NCBI GenBank assembly: GCA_964587755.1 | Contig: CAZPMC010000023.1 | Coordinates: forward strand, 1 to 33,599 | DNA: 33,599 nt | Source of the DNA: CAZPMC01 sp964587755 | GTDB taxonomy: Bacteria > Bacillota > Clostridia > Acetivibrionales > DTU013 | Direction: 5' to 3' | In this document: one piece after another, positions 9,119-17,218 of the stretch | Numbering within the stretch: the stretch's first letter is position 1 | How the letters are laid out: each line of letters starts with the position of its first letter | The notes under the pieces: model-generated | The model's input: the letters and a program-made list of their open reading frames with translations, nothing else | Databases searched by the model: none | Told to the model about the DNA's origin: nothing | Program-made: the position numbers and the translations under genes

Positions 9119-9257
9119 AAAATTAATTATTGGGTATACTGCTTGAAAAAAAAATAAATTAGGAGTAATATGATATACGTGCGAAATTTGGCTTTTTACA
9201 GGGGCAAAATTATTCGCTTACATAAAAGGTGTAAATAATAAATGGGAGGTTAAGCCA

Positions 9258-11348
9258 ATGGAATCATCGCTGGGAGTATTTTACGCAGTATCTTTCTTTG
9301 CTGTAGTCATTTCTTTTTTATTTGCCGCATATCTGCACTTTTGGGTTAAAAAACAAGAAACGACGAATAAAAAAATACAAAAAATCGGTTCGCTGATAAG
9401 AGACGGTGCAAATACATTTATGAGCAAGGAATACAAAGTTTTGGCTAAATTTGCAGCCGTTGCTTCAGTAATTATATTTATCTTATTACCAGCCCCGGTT
9501 TGGAAGGGGAACATTGTAGAAAACATAATAATGGTAATTGCTTATGTAGCAGGAACAGTGTTTTCAGCAATTGCAGGAAAAATTGGTATATTTGTTGCTA
9601 CTTTGGCAAACACAAGGGCTGCCGAAGCTGCTAAGAAGGGCTTGAAGGAAGCCTTTTTAGTTGGTTTCAGAGGCGGTGCGGTAATGGGTCTTGCTGTTGT
9701 AGGCTCAAGCCTGCTGGGTGTTGCAGCCGTTCTTTTACTTACAAACAATACAACTGCTTTGTTGGGGTTTTCTTTTGGTGCCAGTTCTCTTGCATTATTT
9801 GCTAAAGCAGGCGGAGGTATATTTACAAAAACCGCAGACGTCAGTGCTGACCTTGTAGGAAAGGTAGAGTTTGGGATTCCGGAGGATGATCCGAGAAACC
9901 CTGCTGTTATAGCTGATAATGTGGGTGATAACGTCGGTGATGTTGCTGGAATGGGTGCAGATCTGTTTGACTCAAATGTTGCTTCTATGGCAGCAGCACT
10001 TGTAATGGCTGCGACACTTGATCAGGCTCTGGGGAAAAGCATTAACACCTCAATGGTATTTTGCTATGCAGCTATCGGGCTTTTATCGTCAATAATCGGT
10101 ATAGCTACTGCTAAAATCGGTAAAAACGGTAATCCGTCACGGGCTCTTAACTCTTCCACATATGTAACGACAGCTGTATTTTTAGTACTGACAGCTCTTG
10201 CCACATTTGTGTTCGACGGCTTCAGATGGGAGGTCTGGGGTGCTTCAACAGTAGGCCTTTTAGTTGGAGTAATTATAGGAATAGCTACGGATTACTTTAC
10301 AAATGATGAAAGACCAATAGTGCAAAAGGTTGCACATGCATCGAAAAGCGGACCGGCATTTACAATTCTCTCCGGAGTGTCCTATGCATTTATATCGGTT
10401 CTCCCGGCTATATTAGGAATTGCAATATCTGCATTAGCAGCCTATAAGCTGTGCGACGGACTTGGCGAAGGCTATGCCATGTTTGGAATTTCCATGGCAG
10501 CAGTAGGAATGCTTTCTATCGTTGGTATGATTATCAGTAATGATGCTTACGGACCAATTGTTGACAATGCCAGAGGCCTTGTTGAAATGGGAGATCTTGG
10601 TGAAAAGGCTTTGGAGATAACAGATGAGCTTGATTCTGCGGGCAATACGGTTAAAGCTATAACAAAGGGCTTTGCAATCGGAGCTGCGGGACTTACGGTT
10701 ATTAGTTTGCTTGGTGCATTTATGAGCGAGGTAAATGTTGCGGCTAAAGAGCTTGGAAAGGAATTGCTCACAGGCTTTGACGTAATAAATCCTACAGTAT
10801 TTTTTGGCATACTCACAGGTACGGCAGTTCCTGCGGTATTCTCTGCAATGCTTATGCTTGGTGTTGACAGAAATGCACAGAGAATGGTTGCAGAAATTCA
10901 CCGTCAGTTTAGAGAAATTGCTGGCTTGAAGGAAGGCAAGGAAGGCGTAGAGGCTGAATACAGCAAATGTATTGATATAGCTACAAGCGGTGCTTTAAAA
11001 GAATTAATACCTGCAGGACTTTTTGCAATAGTTGCAACAATTGTTGTTGGCTTTGTAGGCGGAGTCAATGCTATTGGTGGCTTCATGTTGGGTAATATCG
11101 TTAGCGGTCTTCTTCTGTCATTGTTCATGTCAAATGCAGGCGGACTTTGGGATAATGCTAAGAAATATGTTGAAGCGGGCAATGCAGGTGGTAAAGGCTC
11201 AGAAGCACATAAATCAGCAGTTGTCGGAGACACTGTCGGAGATCCCTTTAAGGATACCGCTGGACCTTCAATTAACACACAAATTACGGTTGTTTCCCTT
11301 GTTGCATCACTTATGTCAACGCTATTCCTCACATATTCAATATTTTAA
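9258..11348 (+). CDS. hppA: Membrane-bound ion-pumping pyrophosphatase
   Basis: 696 residues with about 16 membrane helices. It hydrolyses pyrophosphate and exports a cation. The substrate loops are visible: DVSADLVGKVE then GIPEDDPRNPAVIADNVGDNVGD, and near the end GDTVGDPFKDTAGPS. At the position that decides potassium dependence, the sequence is GNTVKAITKG with Lys466 and Thr469. These correspond to the Lys460/Thr463 pair of potassium-independent enzymes rather than the Ala pair of potassium-dependent ones. Known potassium-independent members pump protons, so H+ pumping is inferred. GGGAGG lies before the ATG. oadB and oadG-like genes follow in the same direction. Confidence 0.95.
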   Translation: MESSLGVFYAVSFFAVVISFLFAAYLHFWVKKQETTNKKIQKIGSLIRDGANTFMSKEYKVLAKFAAVASVIIFILLPAPVWKGNIVENIIMVIAYVAGTVFSAIAGKIGIFVATLANTRAAEAAKKGLKEAFLVGFRGGAVMGLAVVGSSLLGVAAVLLLTNNTTALLGFSFGASSLALFAKAGGGIFTKTADVSADLVGKVEFGIPEDDPRNPAVIADNVGDNVGDVAGMGADLFDSNVASMAAALVMAATLDQALGKSINTSMVFCYAAIGLLSSIIGIATAKIGKNGNPSRALNSSTYVTTAVFLVLTALATFVFDGFRWEVWGASTVGLLVGVIIGIATDYFTNDERPIVQKVAHASKSGPAFTILSGVSYAFISVLPAILGIAISALAAYKLCDGLGEGYAMFGISMAAVGMLSIVGMIISNDAYGPIVDNARGLVEMGDLGEKALEITDELDSAGNTVKAITKGFAIGAAGLTVISLLGAFMSEVNVAAKELGKELLTGFDVINPTVFFGILTGTAVPAVFSAMLMLGVDRNAQRMVAEIHRQFREIAGLKEGKEGVEAEYSKCIDIATSGALKELIPAGLFAIVATIVVGFVGGVNAIGGFMLGNIVSGLLLSLFMSNAGGLWDNAKKYVEAGNAGGKGSEAHKSAVVGDTVGDPFKDTAGPSINTQITVVSLVASLMSTLFLTYSIF

Positions 11349-11420
11349 TATGTGATGTTATGAAATAAGTTTTGGGATCATGGGAGCTACAGTTACGCAA
11401 TAAAATACGGAGGAATAGAA

Positions 11421-12542
11421 ATGGAAGCGTTGTACGGGAATTTATTTAATATTCAATGGCAGCAAATTGTTATGTGGCTAATAGGCGGAATGCTTATATA
11501 CCTGGCAATAAAAAAGGACATGGAGCCTTCTTTGTTACTGCCAATAGGTTTCGGTGCCATATTGGTCAACCTACCTCTTTCCGGTTCTGTAACGCAGATA
11601 TATGACGGTGTGGCAGAGGTTGGAGTTATAGACGTATTGTTTAATGCAGGAATTGCAAATGAGTTATTTCCGCTTCTCCTTTTTATCGGGATAGGAGCAA
11701 TGATCGATTTTGGACCTTTGCTGTCAAACCCTAAACTCATGCTGTTTGGTGCTGCAGCACAATTCGGTATATTCTTCACACTCAGCATGGCGGCTTTATT
11801 TGGATTTGAGCTTAAGGATGCTGCGTCTATTGCCATAATAGGAGCGGCAGATGGGCCAACATCAATTTTTGTTGCAAACTTCTTCCAGTCCAACTACATA
11901 GGAGCCATAATAGTGGCAGCGTATTCGTATATGGCACTTGTTCCGATTGTGCAGCCACCTGTTATCAGGGCCATCACTACGAAGAAGGAAAGGCTTATTA
12001 GGATGCCCTATGAGCAAAAGAATGTTTCAAAGACCACAAGAATACTTTTCCCTATCGTAATCACTATGATTACAGGAATAGTATCTCCCCGTTCAGTTGC
12101 ATTGATAGGCTTTTTAATGTTCGGAAATCTCATTAGGGAATGCGGTGTTTTGGGTTCCCTTTCGGAAACAGCACAAAATGTGCTTGCAAATCTGGTAACA
12201 TTGCTGCTGGGAATTACGATTGCAACAAAAATGCAGGCGGAACAGTTTTTAAATCCGCAAACATTGTTAATAATGGCACTGGGATTGGTAGCGTTTATAT
12301 TTGACACCTTCGGTGGGGTCATGTTCGCAAAGTTCTTAAATCTGTTCCTGAAGAACAAGATAAACCCAATGATTGGCGCATCAGGAATATCGGCATTTCC
12401 AATGTCAGCCAGGGTTGTTCACAAAATGGGGCTTGCTGAAGACAATCAGAATTTCTTGCTTATGCACTCTATAGGAGTAAATGTGTCGGGACAAATTGCT
12501 TCTGTTATTGCAGGCGGCTTGATATTAAACTTTTTAGGATAG
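11421..12542 (+). CDS. oadB: Sodium ion-translocating decarboxylase, beta subunit (OadB/MmdB family)
   Basis: 373 residues, almost entirely membrane helices. This is the membrane subunit that couples decarboxylation of biotin-bound carboxylate to Na+ export. Family motifs include GIGAMIDFGPLL, GAADGPTSIFVANFF and GASGISAFPMSARVV. GGAGG precedes the ATG. The family serves oxaloacetate, methylmalonyl-CoA and glutaconyl-CoA decarboxylases alike. Because the alpha (carboxyltransferase) and biotin carrier genes are not in the window, the substrate cannot be told. It lies 72 bp after hppA, and a very small gamma-like gene follows. Confidence 0.93.
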   Translation: MEALYGNLFNIQWQQIVMWLIGGMLIYLAIKKDMEPSLLLPIGFGAILVNLPLSGSVTQIYDGVAEVGVIDVLFNAGIANELFPLLLFIGIGAMIDFGPLLSNPKLMLFGAAAQFGIFFTLSMAALFGFELKDAASIAIIGAADGPTSIFVANFFQSNYIGAIIVAAYSYMALVPIVQPPVIRAITTKKERLIRMPYEQKNVSKTTRILFPIVITMITGIVSPRSVALIGFLMFGNLIRECGVLGSLSETAQNVLANLVTLLLGITIATKMQAEQFLNPQTLLIMALGLVAFIFDTFGGVMFAKFLNLFLKNKINPMIGASGISAFPMSARVVHKMGLAEDNQNFLLMHSIGVNVSGQIASVIAGGLILNFLG

Positions 12543-12551
12543 GTGATATTG

Positions 12552-12686
12552 ATGAATTTTGAGTTATTTTTAGAAACATTACCAATCATGGCAAAGGGAA
12601 TGCTGGGGATTTTCATTGTGACTGGAGCAATACTTGCATCCATGGTTCTATTGAACAAAATCCCCTCTAAAAATGGTGATGCATAA
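12552..12686 (+). CDS. Small OadG/gamma-like membrane subunit (44 residues)
   Basis: A 44-codon reading frame starts 9 bp after the oadB stop with AGGTGAT as ribosome binding site. It encodes a short N-terminal amphipathic part and one membrane helix (about residues 13-34: MAKGMLGIFIV..ASMVLL) followed by a short charged tail. This is the shape of the N-terminal half of the gamma/delta subunits (OadG, MmdD) that stabilise Na+-pumping decarboxylases. Position after oadB is the main support, as sequence is too short for firm homology. Confidence 0.75.
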   Translation: MNFELFLETLPIMAKGMLGIFIVTGAILASMVLLNKIPSKNGDA

Positions 12687-12691
12687 ATAGA

Positions 12692-12779
12692 TGGTGCCAG
12701 GGATGGTTCTTTCTGCTTTTATATGAAAAGCGGAAGGAATCGTCCCTTAATAACTTCATAACTGTGGTGCCTGGCACCA
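12692..12779. repeat. Composite REP-like palindrome between convergent genes; possible terminator
   Basis: The outer arms TGGTGCCAG (12692-12700) and CTGGCACCA (12771-12779) are exact inverse complements. Inside is a 21-bp stem, 12700-12720 pairing with 12726-12746 around the 5-base loop ATATG. The two inner arms differ at four positions, and on the plus strand all four make G-U pairs, so a plus-strand RNA or single strand would fold along the whole length. A second palindrome TGGTGCCTGGCACCA is at 12765-12779. It lies between the gamma-like stop (12686) and the hydrogenase stop (12785), where it could end transcription. No T-tract follows. Relatives occur at 7164 and, in style, at 16392. Confidence 0.7.
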
Positions 12780-12784
12780 GAATG

Positions 12785-14131
12785 CTACTCCCGTTTCAGC
12801 ATACCGGACACAGTCTCGTTTTCGACGATTTGCTCGATTGTCTCAATGCCGGTTTGCCGTAATATTTTCATAACATTGAGGTTGTCAAAGGGAGTCATGA
12901 TTAGTGAATCCTCTCCAAAATCATTCACCATTTTTGTTGCTTTATCAACATCAATATTTGTTCTTGGGCCGCCGACACAACCGCCGGAGCAGCCCATGCC
13001 TTCAATGAAGTTTGCATCGATATCCTTTTGATCTGCCAGTTCATCAAGTATCTGCTTACAGTTTTTAACCCCGTCTACCTTCTTTGATTTAAGCTTTATA
13101 ACACGCTTTGGCTCCAGTCTGTTTACAACTGTTTTTACAGAGAAGCTCACACCGCCGGTTCTAGCATATAGCCTGCCGCCCAAGGAAGCCTGATCCTTTT
13201 CGTCAGCCGGGAGGCTTTCAATATTTATATCCAGTGCAGAAAATACCTCTGCCATTTCTCTGAAATTTATTACGAAGTCTATGGCACCTTTGACATCAGG
13301 TTCGTTAATCTCGGATTTTTTCGCTATGCATGGTGAAATAAATACGACCTTAGAGCCTGGATACAGCTCTTTTAGAAATCTTCCCGATGCTATCATAGGA
13401 GACACGGAAGGAGACATATGACTGAAAAGCCCGTGATAACTTCTTTTTATCATGTTGAACCAGACAGGGCAGCAGCAGCTCGTAAGAAAGAAGTCCTTTT
13501 CTGTTTTGACAAGTTTGCTGAATTCAAAGGCCTCATTAATTGTAAGAATGTCTGCAAACATTGCTACTTCTACCATATCTGCAAAGCCCATAAGCTTAAA
13601 TGCGGTTCTAAGCTGCCCCATTGTGATATTGTCGCCGAACTGCCCTACAATAGCAGGAGCTACTGCTGCAAATACCTGTACATTTGTATCCTTGAGAAGA
13701 TTTACAACGGGAATAAATTCTATTTTATCTGCCAATGCGCCGAAATCACAGCTTACAACACAGTCCCCGCAAGACAGGCATTTATTATTTACAATAACCG
13801 GACCTTCACTTCGTCTGTAAAGCTGGGCCTCATGCTTACACATCATATCGCAGTTTTCATTATCACAATACTCACATGGGCCGTTTATTTTTGCTATGAT
13901 GGGTTCACCTACAGCCTGCGATCTTCCCACGATATCCAATTCGTCAGTAAAGTCGGCGTCTCCTGCGGGGTCCAGTCCCAGTGCAATTCTTATATGATCC
14001 TTTATAAAAGGCATATCCATATCCGTAAAATCGAATTTGTATCTTATCTCTTGAGCTAACTGATTCAGGTCTTCATTTGACTTTAAACTGCCATTCCAGT
14101 ACCTTTTTACAAGCTCTCCGAATATCATCAT
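12785..14131 (-). CDS. [FeFe] hydrogenase, group B-type (TSCCCP)
   Basis: About 448 residues. Two [4Fe-4S] sites are visible, C-x2-C-x4-C-x3-C (from Cys86) and C-x2-C-x2-C-x3-C (from Cys118). The three H-cluster motifs follow: L1 TSCCCPVW (217-224), L2 SPCIAKKSE (266-274), and L3 EGMGCSGGCVGGP. The triple Cys in L1 and the GMGCSGGC form of L3 fit the group B enzymes (Clostridium pasteurianum CpIII-like), not classical group A (TSCCPGW, MACPGGC). The frame opens at 14176, but that ATG directly abuts its GAGAGG. The ATG at 14131 has AGGA 7 bases upstream and gives a natural start (MMIFGELVKRYW), so I prefer it. There is no fused PAS or diaphorase domain. The physiological partner is probably ferredoxin, by inference. 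Confidence 0.88.
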   Translation of the reverse strand: MMIFGELVKRYWNGSLKSNEDLNQLAQEIRYKFDFTDMDMPFIKDHIRIALGLDPAGDADFTDELDIVGRSQAVGEPIIAKINGPCEYCDNENCDMMCKHEAQLYRRSEGPVIVNNKCLSCGDCVVSCDFGALADKIEFIPVVNLLKDTNVQVFAAVAPAIVGQFGDNITMGQLRTAFKLMGFADMVEVAMFADILTINEAFEFSKLVKTEKDFFLTSCCCPVWFNMIKRSYHGLFSHMSPSVSPMIASGRFLKELYPGSKVVFISPCIAKKSEINEPDVKGAIDFVINFREMAEVFSALDINIESLPADEKDQASLGGRLYARTGGVSFSVKTVVNRLEPKRVIKLKSKKVDGVKNCKQILDELADQKDIDANFIEGMGCSGGCVGGPRTNIDVDKATKMVNDFGEDSLIMTPFDNLNVMKILRQTGIETIEQIVENETVSGMLKRE

Positions 14132-14204
14132 TCTCTTATCCTGAAATCCATCAAAACGACTAGCGATAAAAATCATCCTCTCATGTAGTTCTATAAACCA
14201 TTAT

Positions 14205-14233
14205 ATTCTAACAAAAGGTGAAATAACAGGCAA
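14205..14233 (-). promoter_or_regulatory. Probable promoter for the group B hydrogenase
   Basis: On the minus strand, TTGCCT (14233-14228) and TAGAAT (14210-14205) are 17 bp apart, in the gap between the YtvI-like gene and the hydrogenase. This suggests the hydrogenase can be transcribed on its own. No Rex-type TTGTTAA palindrome was seen here. Confidence 0.4.
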
Positions 14234-14278
14234 TTATAGCTTTCCCAATGATAACCGGGATATAAACAAATTATTATT

Positions 14279-15328
14279 TTATAGTATGCCGGAAGCCTTC
14301 AGGATTTTATAAAGAAACGATAGAAATATAAAATACAATACTCCCGTCATGCCAAAGGCCCTCATTCCTGCGAATATTGACACCATTACCAACAGAGGGT
14401 GCAGACCGAGGGAGGCGGAAATTATTTTAGATTCAACAAATTGTCTTATTGTGATAATTAATAAAAACAATGCAAGTATTCCTATGCTAGTATAATAGTT
14501 GCCCAACAAAATATAAATTAGTGACAACGGCAAAAAAACAAGACCGGTTCCAAGCACGGGCAGAATATCTGCAAATGCGCAAATGACACTAAGAACAACA
14601 CTATACCTTACGCCTAGAAGTAAAAAGCCAACCAAAGTAATAATAAAGGTAAGGGAGAGTATAAAGGAATATGCCTTTATGTACTTAGAAAGTGTAAGTA
14701 TACATTGATGCCACACTTTTTCAATTTTACTTCTGCTTTTGTCGGAGAAAATCGAGAAAATCTTGGATCTGATTTTTGCCATATCCCTTGAAAAAAAGTA
14801 TGTTGAAATCATTACCATGAATATTACAGTAATCCACATGGGCAGTGAAGTTGCCAGGGCTAAAAAGGTGCTAAGACCTTTATTGAGTATGTCGATCCCG
14901 CTGTTGAAAATACCTGTCAGATGGCTGCTGTTTTTTTCAATGAAGGAAGGATCGATATTTCTAAGATATGCTCCGATTTCTAGTATTATTTTACTCAACG
15001 ACTTTAAAATATAGTCGGTGCTAGTATGGGAAAGGGTTGCTGCAAGCTGTCTTACTTCGGATATTACGCTGTAGAATAAAATTGAAAGGAAAATGAATAA
15101 AAGAAAATATACTGTAATTGAGGCTAGCATGGAAGGCATATTCTTTTTGAAATTTAATTTCTTTTTAAAAAAAACTGTTATCGGCTGAATTAAGAAAGCT
15201 ATTATAAAGGCTGCAATGAATGGGTATGTAAAAGAAATAGTACAGCATACTGCGATAAAAACAACGGAATACAGCAGAAGAAAAATAATGAAATTTCTAA
15301 GTGATTGTATAAAACCTGCATTAAACAT
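14279..15328 (-). CDS. ytvI: AI-2E/YtvI-type permease (sporulation-linked membrane protein)
   Basis: About 350 residues with around eight membrane helices. A cytosolic/amphipathic segment lies near residues 90-160. The C-terminal AI-2E-exporter domain contains ADILPVLGTGLVFLPLS, RQFVESKIISASLGLHPLLVM and FAGMRAFGMTG. The last motif and overall length match the YtvI group made during sporulation in Bacillus. Substrate is unknown, and several members of this superfamily are Na+(Li+)/H+ antiporters. A GTG at 15337 opens the frame, but GGTGA inside it is well placed for the ATG at 15328. It ends about 100 bp upstream of the hydrogenase, in the same direction. Confidence 0.8.
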   Translation of the reverse strand: MFNAGFIQSLRNFIIFLLLYSVVFIAVCCTISFTYPFIAAFIIAFLIQPITVFFKKKLNFKKNMPSMLASITVYFLLFIFLSILFYSVISEVRQLAATLSHTSTDYILKSLSKIILEIGAYLRNIDPSFIEKNSSHLTGIFNSGIDILNKGLSTFLALATSLPMWITVIFMVMISTYFFSRDMAKIRSKIFSIFSDKSRSKIEKVWHQCILTLSKYIKAYSFILSLTFIITLVGFLLLGVRYSVVLSVICAFADILPVLGTGLVFLPLSLIYILLGNYYTSIGILALFLLIITIRQFVESKIISASLGLHPLLVMVSIFAGMRAFGMTGVLYFIFLSFLYKILKASGIL

Positions 15329-15427
15329 AGTTTTCACCGCCGCTTTATTGGCTTCCTGTATATAAAAGTTACTACAATAATCTTTATAAAAAACGAAACT
15401 ATTTTATTCCAAATTTTATGTTGACAA

Positions 15428-15658
15428 ATGAACGCCGACTATGCATTCTACAGAAACGGTGGTATGAGCTGGGCAGTGCCCTATGTTGCAGGCTTATATG
15501 CTTCAGCTTGTCAGGCGAAACCCGACATTACGCCGAAGCAGTTTTGGGATGCAGCACGTAAAACTGCTGTAGCAGGGAAAAATGCTGACAATTTGGATAA
15601 GAAGCTTGGCAATATAATTAACCCAGTCGGGCTTATTGAAATGCTGCAAAATAATTAG
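15428..15658 (+). pseudogene. C-terminal remnant of a subtilisin-like (S8) serine protease
   Basis: The 76-residue frame begins at the catalytic-serine block, AFYRNGGMSWAVPYVAGLYA. Here GGMS corresponds to the GTSM/GTSW nucleophile motif of S8 peptidases. It continues with PDITPKQFW and ends INPVGLIEMLQ, as expected for the end of a clostridial subtilase. An in-frame TGA lies at 15422-15424, and the preceding DNA carries no Asp or His catalytic block and no ribosome binding site. The rest of the protease is therefore gone. It stops 3 bp before the convergent corrinoid gene ends. A gene fragment left by deletion is the best reading. Confidence 0.75.
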
Positions 15659-15661
15659 GAA

Positions 15662-16297
15662 TTATCCCTGACAGGCCTTAAGTGCTTCGTTGGCAGCTGA
15701 TGCCGCATCGGGTGTGTAAATATCCGCGCCTATGCTATCAGCGAAGCTCTGTGTCACAGGGGCACCACCAATCATAATGGTGACCTTGTTCCGAATCCCG
15801 GCTTCTATGGCTTTATTGACCACCCTTTGCATTTCAATCATTGTTGTTGTAAGAAGGGCAGAACAGGCAATAATTTGAGCGTTTTCAGCAATCGCCCTGT
15901 CTATGAATTTTTCAGCTGAAACATCGGTACCCAAATCTATAACTTCAAGACCTTTACCTTCCATCATCATTTTAACCAAATTTTTTCCGATATCGTGAAG
16001 ATCGCCTGCAACCGTTCCGATTACAACTTTGCCGTATGCTTTAACGTTGCCTGCGGCAAGAAGAGGCTTTAAGATTTCGGTGCCGCTGTTCATTGCTCTG
16101 GCGGCGATAAGAACATCCGGAACATAAATCTCATCGTTTTTGAACTTTTCACCTATTATATTCATTCCGTCCAACAAGCCCTCTTTCAGAATTGTTTCGG
16201 CGTCTATGCCTTCATCGACGGCCTTTTGGACAAGCTCCTTAACCAGCTTTGCCTTCCCCAGCTGAAGGTTTTGTGAAATATCTTTTAAAATGCTCAT
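15662..16297 (-). CDS. Methyltransferase corrinoid protein (B12-binding, MtbC/MtaC-like)
   Basis: 211 residues. An N-terminal helical cap (about 1-85, with GLLDGMNIIGEKF and YVPDVLIAARAM) is followed by a Rossmann-like cobalamin domain. The latter contains D-L-H-D-I-G with the cobalt-ligating His101, SALLTTTM, and GGAPVTQSFADSIGAD. Such proteins shuttle methyl groups between a substrate-specific methyltransferase and tetrahydrofolate or CoM systems. No methyltransferase or corrinoid reactivase is next to it, so the methyl donor (methylamines, methanol, methoxylated aromatics or other) is unknown. AGGGGGA lies 11 bases before the ATG. Confidence 0.92.
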   Translation of the reverse strand: MSILKDISQNLQLGKAKLVKELVQKAVDEGIDAETILKEGLLDGMNIIGEKFKNDEIYVPDVLIAARAMNSGTEILKPLLAAGNVKAYGKVVIGTVAGDLHDIGKNLVKMMMEGKGLEVIDLGTDVSAEKFIDRAIAENAQIIACSALLTTTMIEMQRVVNKAIEAGIRNKVTIMIGGAPVTQSFADSIGADIYTPDAASAANEALKACQG

Positions 16298-16353
16298 AGT
16301 TATGGAATCCCCCTAATGTTATCAAAGCTTTAACATTTTCAGTGATTTGTTTC

Positions 16354-16382
16354 ATTATAACTGAAATGGTGAAGAATGTGAA
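16354..16382 (-). promoter_or_regulatory. Promoter of the corrinoid protein gene
   Basis: On the minus strand, TTCACA (16382-16377) and TATAAT (16359-16354) are exactly 17 bp apart, about 57 bp upstream of the start. No cobalamin riboswitch fits in the short leader. Confidence 0.6.
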
Positions 16383-16391
16383 GGATTTTGG

Positions 16392-16442
16392 GCAGAAATA
16401 AGAGGCCAGGCCCTAATTGCCAGAGCCTGACCCCTTATCTGC
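16392..16442. repeat. REP-like imperfect palindrome between two minus-strand genes
   Basis: GGCCAGGCCCT (16404-16414) and AGAGCCTGACC (16422-16432) flank a 7-base loop. The outer arms GCAGAAATAAG and CTTATCTGC extend the stem with one bulge. The two arm differences give G-U pairs only in minus-strand RNA, the strand on which the upstream LysM-CAP gene is transcribed. It may therefore serve as a structured 3' end, but no T-tract follows. Confidence 0.55.
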
Positions 16443-16455
16443 AGTATGATAAAAG

Positions 16456-17061
16456 CTACATCGATTTCATAAACATCTGTGTCCAGTAGCACACACCGTT
16501 TTTATTTTTCGCAAGTCCTACACCAATCTGATTATAGGCCCCACTCATAATATTACTCCTGTGTCCGGGAGAATTCATCCAGTCATTCATAACCTCAGCA
16601 GGGGTCCTCTGCCCGTAAGCTATATTCTCACCGGCGGCTGTAAAGCGAAGCCCAAAGTTTTCCATCATTTGAAATGGAGTACCATAGGTCGGCGATGTGT
16701 GAGAAAAGTAGCCTCTGTTAGCCATATCTGCAGATTTATACCTTGCTACTCTACACAGCTCCCAATTTTTCTTTAACTGTTGAAGCCCGGCTTTCGCCCT
16801 TTGAATATTTACAAGGCGGATAACCTCATCCTCCTGTGAAGCTGTTGTCACAGTCGGAATTGTAAGCTTTTGACCGGGGTAGATTAATGCCGGGTTCTTA
16901 ATGTGTGGGTTCGCAGCTATTATCTCACTAAGTCCGACTTGGTGTCTTACTGCGATTTTCCACATTGAATCGCCGTACTTAACCGTGTAGGTAGATGCAG
17001 CAAATGTCTGTGTTGACAAGAGCATCAGTAATACAAGAATTAAACAAATTTTTTTTCTCAT
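16456..17061 (-). CDS. Secreted LysM-CAP (SCP/PR1) domain protein
   Basis: 201 residues. There is a signal peptide (about 1-22, MRKK then a hydrophobic core ending TFAAS). A single LysM domain follows (about 24-70: YTVKYGDSMWKIAVRH..IYPGQKLTIP). The C-terminal CAP domain (about 77-200) shows FSHTSPTYGTPFQMM, GENIAYG, VMNDWMNSPGHRSNIM and GVGLA. The family includes Bacillus YkwD/SafA-like wall and spore-coat proteins. LysM would anchor it to peptidoglycan or the spore cortex. The function of bacterial CAP domains is not settled. GAGGTGA precedes the ATG with good spacing. Confidence 0.93.
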   Translation of the reverse strand: MRKKICLILVLLMLLSTQTFAASTYTVKYGDSMWKIAVRHQVGLSEIIAANPHIKNPALIYPGQKLTIPTVTTASQEDEVIRLVNIQRAKAGLQQLKKNWELCRVARYKSADMANRGYFSHTSPTYGTPFQMMENFGLRFTAAGENIAYGQRTPAEVMNDWMNSPGHRSNIMSGAYNQIGVGLAKNKNGVCYWTQMFMKSM

Positions 17062-17156
17062 AAAATCACCTCACAGTTATGTTTTGAAAAAATGAGAATA
17101 TTAATGCTGGCAATAACATGAACTTTGCTGGTATTTTCCCACATTTTAAATCCAAC

Positions 17157-17185
17157 TTGACTTTAAAAAGCTTTTAATAAATAAT
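17157..17185 (+). promoter_or_regulatory. Probable promoter for the topoisomerase operon
   Basis: TTGACT (17157-17162) and AATAAT (17180-17185) are separated by 17 bp. AGGGGGA follows as the ribosome binding site, and the ATG is at 17219. Confidence 0.5.
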
Positions 17186-17218
17186 AATGACAGTAGATAA
17201 AAATAGGGGGATTTACAA

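Noticed and set aside
9170..9238. 22-codon ORF with AGGAG just upstream of hppA, a possible leader peptide.
   Set aside because: The same bases can be read as a TTGAAA-17-TAATAT promoter, which would leave the ORF without a leader. The peptide has no recognisable regulatory codon run.
10434..10901. 155-codon minus-strand ORF opposite hppA.
   Set aside because: Composition is that of an antisense frame of a highly conserved gene. No start signal.
13418..14059. 213-codon plus-strand ORF opposite the hydrogenase.
   Set aside because: Its translation is a Cys/His-rich antisense reading of the iron-sulfur region. It has no ribosome binding site and no family features.
17062..17120. ATATT and CATA boxes before the LysM-CAP gene, suggesting a sporulation sigma-E promoter.
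   Set aside because: Spacing and the -10 box deviate too much from the consensus to call.
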